In this document: positions 54,319-57,373 of the stretch, in pieces
How positions within the stretch are numbered: the first letter of the stretch is position 1
Layout of the letters: every line of letters starts with the position of its first letter
Origin: Syntrophaceae bacterium UBA1411
GTDB lineage: Bacteria > Desulfobacterota > Syntrophia > Syntrophales > Smithellaceae
Assembly (NCBI GenBank): GCA_002304995.1
Contig: DBPV01000021.1
Coordinates: 5,716-63,088 of the forward strand
DNA: 57,373 bases
Reading direction: 5' to 3'
Made by a program: the position numbers and the translations under genes
Notes under the pieces: model-generated
The model's input: only the letters and a program-made list of their open reading frames with translations
What the model was told of the DNA's origin: nothing
The model's database searches: none

Positions 54319-55044
54319 CTATCCTTCCCTGACGAGCGTGAGAAAGACGTCTTCCAGGCCGGCGTTGCCCGTTTTGGCGGCCCGGTTCAATTCGGCGACG
54401 GTGCCCTCTGCGAGAAGCGTGCCCTTGGAAATAACGCCGATCCGGTCGCACAGATCTTCCGCCAGGCTGAGCGTGTGCGTGGAGACGAAGACGGTCACGT
54501 TTTGTTTGGCCAGCTCCTTGAGAATATCCCGGACCTGGCGCACGGCCTCCGGGTCCAGGCCGACCATCGGCTCGTCGATGATCATCACTTTCGGATCGTG
54601 GAGCAGAGCCGCGGCTATGATCAGTCTTTGCTTCATGCCGTGCGAGTAGGACTCGATGATTTCATTGCCCCAGTTCCAAAGCGCAAACTGCCGGAGCAGC
54701 TCCTCCGCCCGGCGCGCCGCTGTCCGCGGCGCCACGGCGTACAGATCGGCGATGAATCTGAGAAATTCACTGCCGGTGAGCTTTTCGTAGAGAAACGGCC
54801 GGTCCGGAACAAAACCGATCATCTTCTTGGCCGCCACCGGGTCTTTTCTCAAGTCGATGCCGCCGATCGAGATGGCGCCGGAGGTCGGTTCGATGATGCC
54901 GCCCATCATGCGGATGGTCGTGGTCTTGCCCGCTCCGTTGGGGCCGATGAATCCGTAGATTTCTCCGGCACGAACGTGCAGGTTCAGACGGTCGACGGCG
55001 AGCGTTGTCTTGTAATCCTTGGTCAGATCATGAAGTTCAATCAT
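54319..55044 (-). CDS. ABC transporter ATP-binding protein
   Basis: 241-residue ATPase of the CcmA/NatA type. It has Walker A GPNGAGKTT, Q-loop region IGFVPDRPFLYEKLT, signature YSHGMKQR (the variant SHGMKQR of exporter ATPases), Walker B VMIIDEP and the H-loop VSTHTL. It powers the permease encoded 4 bases downstream. Its start overlaps the stop of the transglutaminase-like gene by 4 bases, so the three form one operon. Confidence 0.94.
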   Translation of the reverse strand: MIELHDLTKDYKTTLAVDRLNLHVRAGEIYGFIGPNGAGKTTTIRMMGGIIEPTSGAISIGGIDLRKDPVAAKKMIGFVPDRPFLYEKLTGSEFLRFIADLYAVAPRTAARRAEELLRQFALWNWGNEIIESYSHGMKQRLIIAAALLHDPKVMIIDEPMVGLDPEAVRQVRDILKELAKQNVTVFVSTHTLSLAEDLCDRIGVISKGTLLAEGTVAELNRAAKTGNAGLEDVFLTLVREG

Positions 55045-56522
55045 TTAAAGGACAGGACCTCCAGTTGAATTTTGCCCAGAACGCCCAGCAGCGAAAGCTC
55101 CTGGCCGCCTTCGCCGCGCGCCAGGCGGATGTGGGTGACGTCGGCCGGAATCTGATTGAAAACGGCATCCGCCGTCACCCAGCGGCCTGTATACGCGAGA
55201 TTCCAGGCGTGGTAGTAAAACCGTCCGTTTTGATAAACCAGGCCCGTCTCGATTTGCGCGGGAATGCCGGCCGCGCGTAAAAGGGCCGCGGTGAGCACCG
55301 CGTGCTCATTGCAGTCGCCGGCCTTCATTTTCAGAACCTCCAGCGCGTTGGGCACCGACAGAACCGGCTTTTTCTCCACGTTTCGGTAAACCCAGGAAAC
55401 GATTTTTTCGAGCCTGACTTTCCGGCTGTCCGCCGGCCGGACAATTTTTTCCGCCTGCTTTTTTATGTCCGCAGCGTCGGACTGCACCAGCGCCGACGGC
55501 TTTAAAAACTGTGCGACGGCGGGCGGCAGGGCGTTTGCCGCCTCCTCGTCCGGAAGACTTTCGCGCGTCACGGTAAGAACATTCTGCTCCCGTTTCTGGC
55601 GGCCGCCGGAAAGCAGCAAAAACGCGCCGTTGATGCCGTCGATTTTCAGCTTCAGTTCCGCAAGCGTGTCGGGCGCGGCAATCGTCCGGTTGGCGGCAAT
55701 CGAGGCGATTTGCGTGAAATCGACGCTTGCGCCCGGGGCGAGACCCGCCGCAGCGTCCGTCTTGCTCACCTTCTCCATCGAAATTCCGAGAAGGCCGGTT
55801 TCCTTCAGAATCTCGCCGGTTTTATCGAGCCAGGCGCAGTTGCGGGCGCCCAGGAAATCGGCGCAGTATTTTTGCGTGAGGACGCGTTTTCCCATGATCG
55901 GAATGACTTCATCCGCCTCCCGGGTGACGGCAATGGAACGGACGCCCAGCGTGGACGGATCGAAAATATTGAATTTCCGGCTCGCCTGCTTCTGCAGGGC
56001 GCTGTGAAAAGCCGATTCGTAAATGTTTCCGCTTATGTAAAGATTTTCCCGGAAGGGCAGGACCGTTTTTTGCCGGACGGAAGGCAGGCCGCTGAAAACG
56101 ATCAACCGGTCCTGGCTGCGAAAGCCGCGGGCGGAAAAGCGAAACAGGCTGGAGGTCAATTCAAAGGTGAAGGCAGAAAAAGACAAATCCGGATTCAGCT
56201 CCGTTTCCGTGGCCACGTGCAGGACCTGGGGAATGCCCATCGTGTTGAGCGCCAGGGTGACTCTTTCTTCCGTCTGGAAACGCTCGTTGGAAAGCTTGTG
56301 GAACCCGCGCTGAATGACGCCGATTTTTTTCTTGTTCTGGTAGATGTTCATCCAGGTTTCGGGATGCCGGACCGTGTCAGCGCTGACATCGCGCGCCGGA
56401 CGGGCTTCCTGTTCGAAAACGCCCAGGCGCACGGCCAGAAGTCCGGCAAAGAGAAGCGTCGCCGCCAGTCCGAAAACAAAATTCCATTTGATTTTTGCCA
56501 TGAACTTAAAAACTTTCCGCAT
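55041..56522 (-). CDS. Membrane-anchored transglutaminase-like protein
   Basis: About 493 residues: one N-terminal membrane helix (about 15-32), a long beta-rich periplasmic region and a C-terminal transglutaminase-like domain. The papain-like triad is present: C404 (GDCNEHA), H438 (YYHAWN) and D452 (TADAVFN), so protease, amidase or crosslinking activity is possible. The ATG at 56522 lies 21 bases past a good promoter, which rules out an upstream TTG at 56618. It leads the ABC exporter genes, so it may process or sense the exported substrate. Confidence 0.85.
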   Translation of the reverse strand: MRKVFKFMAKIKWNFVFGLAATLLFAGLLAVRLGVFEQEARPARDVSADTVRHPETWMNIYQNKKKIGVIQRGFHKLSNERFQTEERVTLALNTMGIPQVLHVATETELNPDLSFSAFTFELTSSLFRFSARGFRSQDRLIVFSGLPSVRQKTVLPFRENLYISGNIYESAFHSALQKQASRKFNIFDPSTLGVRSIAVTREADEVIPIMGKRVLTQKYCADFLGARNCAWLDKTGEILKETGLLGISMEKVSKTDAAAGLAPGASVDFTQIASIAANRTIAAPDTLAELKLKIDGINGAFLLLSGGRQKREQNVLTVTRESLPDEEAANALPPAVAQFLKPSALVQSDAADIKKQAEKIVRPADSRKVRLEKIVSWVYRNVEKKPVLSVPNALEVLKMKAGDCNEHAVLTAALLRAAGIPAQIETGLVYQNGRFYYHAWNLAYTGRWVTADAVFNQIPADVTHIRLARGEGGQELSLLGVLGKIQLEVLSFK

Positions 56523-56543
56523 CTTCCGGTCGAATTTCAATTC

Positions 56544-56572
56544 AATATAATGTCCGGGACCGGCTCCGTCAA
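56544..56572 (-). promoter_or_regulatory. Promoter of the transglutaminase-ABC operon
   Basis: Minus-strand TTGACG (56567-56572) and TATATT (56544-56549) are 17 bases apart, close to consensus, and 21 bases before the chosen ATG. Confidence 0.65.
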
Positions 56573-56611
56573 CCGGCGGCTTCGCAAAAAGCGTTTTGTT
56601 CAAATATTCTC

Positions 56612-56640
56612 TTGACAAAAGGCCTTAAAGAATATAGAAG
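56612..56640 (+). promoter_or_regulatory. Promoter of the spdEFG1-type fusA
   Basis: TTGACA (56612-56617) with TAGAAG (56635-56640) after 17 bases; TATAGA with a 15-base spacer is the alternative -10. It gives a leader of about 145 bases. Confidence 0.55.
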
Positions 56641-56641
56641 G

Positions 56642-56720
56642 CCGAACCTTGTTCATCAGGCTCGGTTTTTCGGTGAATCCCCCATCTGGCAGAGATTCTT
56701 CCAATTGCGGGGTTTTTTTT
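56642..56720 (+). promoter_or_regulatory. fusA leader with two terminator-like elements
   Basis: Element 1: CCGAACC (56642-56648) pairs with GGCTCGG (56659-56665) with one mismatch, followed by five T. Element 2: CCCC (56679-56683) can pair with GGGG (56709-56712) before eight T (56713-56720), though the stem is short and the loop large. Both lie between the promoter and the ATG and could attenuate expression. Confidence 0.45.
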
Positions 56721-56791
56721 ATAGCAAAAGACAGATTATCCGGTGAAGCAATAAAATTCCGTTTTTTTTAGGTTTGAGAGAGGAAACCATC

Positions 56792-57373
56792 ATGAAGTTC
56801 GACGATCAGAAGATACGCAATATCGGCATCAGCGCGCATATCGATTCCGGGAAAACAACGCTGAGCGAAAGAATTCTTTATTACACCAAGAGAATTCACG
56901 CCATTCACGACGTGAAGGGAAAAGACGGCGTGGGCGCCACGATGGATTCGATGGATCTGGAGAAAGAGCGCGGCATCACCATTGCGTCGGCGGCCACCTA
57001 CTGCGAATGGAAAGGCTATGAAATCAATATCATCGACACTCCCGGCCACGTTGATTTCACCATCGAAGTCGAACGGTCCCTGAGGGTGCTCGACGGGGCG
57101 ATTCTGGTGCTTTGCTCCGTGGGCGGCGTGCAGTCGCAGTCCATCACCGTCGATCAGCAGATGAAACGCTACAAGGTTCCCTGCATCGCCTTCATCAACA
57201 AATGCGACCGCAGCGGCGCCAACCCCTTCCGCGTGATCGAGCAGCTGCGGACCAAACTGGGGCACAACGCCGTCGCCATGCAGATTCCCATCGGACTGGA
57301 AAACGAACTTCAGGGAGTCGTGGATCTGGTGGCCATGAAAGCGGTTTATTTCGACGGCGACAACGGAGAAACG
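56792..57373 (+). CDS. fusA: Elongation factor G, spdEFG1/mitochondrial EFG1-like (5' part)
   Basis: Only the first 194 codons are inside the window. The GTPase domain has the P-loop AHIDSGKTT, DTPGHVDF with the catalytic His, and NKCD. The stretch KGKDGVGATMDSMDLEKERG and the ending VDLVAMKAVYFDGDNGE match the EFG1 subfamily of spirochaetes, planctomycetes, some deltaproteobacteria and mitochondria. This form is the translocation factor in mitochondria. GAGAGGAAA precedes the ATG at 56792. The gene runs past the window edge. Confidence 0.93.
   Translation, partial: MKFDDQKIRNIGISAHIDSGKTTLSERILYYTKRIHAIHDVKGKDGVGATMDSMDLEKERGITIASAATYCEWKGYEINIIDTPGHVDFTIEVERSLRVLDGAILVLCSVGGVQSQSITVDQQMKRYKVPCIAFINKCDRSGANPFRVIEQLRTKLGHNAVAMQIPIGLENELQGVVDLVAMKAVYFDGDNGET

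Overview
The window is 57 kb of moderately GC-rich, densely packed bacterial chromosome. It carries about 48 protein genes, most of them recognisable. I see no tRNA or rRNA gene, insertion sequence, prophage or CRISPR array, and no gene-free stretch longer than about 300 bases. The content fits a Gram-negative anaerobe of the former Deltaproteobacteria (Desulfobacterota), possibly near Syntrophales. The supports are LPS genes, an rpsB-tsf-pyrH-frr-uppS-cdsA-dxr-rseP run, a PilS/PilR pair, a mitochondrial-EFG1-like (spdEFG1) elongation factor and an apparently non-discriminating AspRS. The lineage call is inference.

Layout. (1) 23-1192: LptF-type LPS export permease on the minus strand. (2) 1300-11274: a lipid A/LPS modification operon behind a good sigma70-like promoter. 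It encodes a GT9 heptosyltransferase-like enzyme, a GT39 enzyme, a PAP2 phosphatase, ArnT, ArnB, ArnC, ArnA as two separate proteins, and ArnD. Together these are the L-Ara4N pathway except Ugd and the ArnE/F flippase. (3) 11438-23813: a housekeeping block with M23 peptidase, secA, argJ, rpsB, tsf, pyrH, frr, uppS, cdsA, dxr, rseP and tsaB. Hairpin/U-tract leaders lie before secA and uppS, and a structured leader lies before rpsB. (4) 23922-34520: a Crp/Fnr regulator, glutamine cyclotransferase, adk and a UvrD-like helicase, then comEC-hisS-aspS on the minus strand.

(5) 34626-45285: a signalling region. pilS-pilR is divergent from comEC. It is followed by a CHASE2 adenylate cyclase, a secreted FecR-domain protein, an OmpA-like lipoprotein, a large Cache-GAF-HD-GYP protein with an unusual insertion, and, convergent, a histidine kinase with an N-terminal cyclic-nucleotide-binding domain. 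(6) 45347-47922: acylphosphatase and ligA behind a small, apparently leaderless gene. (7) 48035-49847: four tightly coupled small genes (YfcE-like phosphodiesterase, HIT protein, LapA, Mut7-C RNase). (8) 49868-56522, minus strand: mog/moaB with an EF-G-II-like GTPase, then an operon of transglutaminase-like protein, ABC ATPase and ABC permease. (9) 56792 to the end: the 5' part of a spdEFG1-type fusA with a leader holding two terminator-like elements.

The most interesting points are the unfused ArnA pair with conserved catalytic numbering, the possible cAMP-to-histidine-kinase circuit, the HD-GYP domain split by about 150 residues, two very different EF-G paralogues within 5 kb, and the leader hairpins before secA, uppS and fusA. 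I found no clearly novel defence or mobile system.
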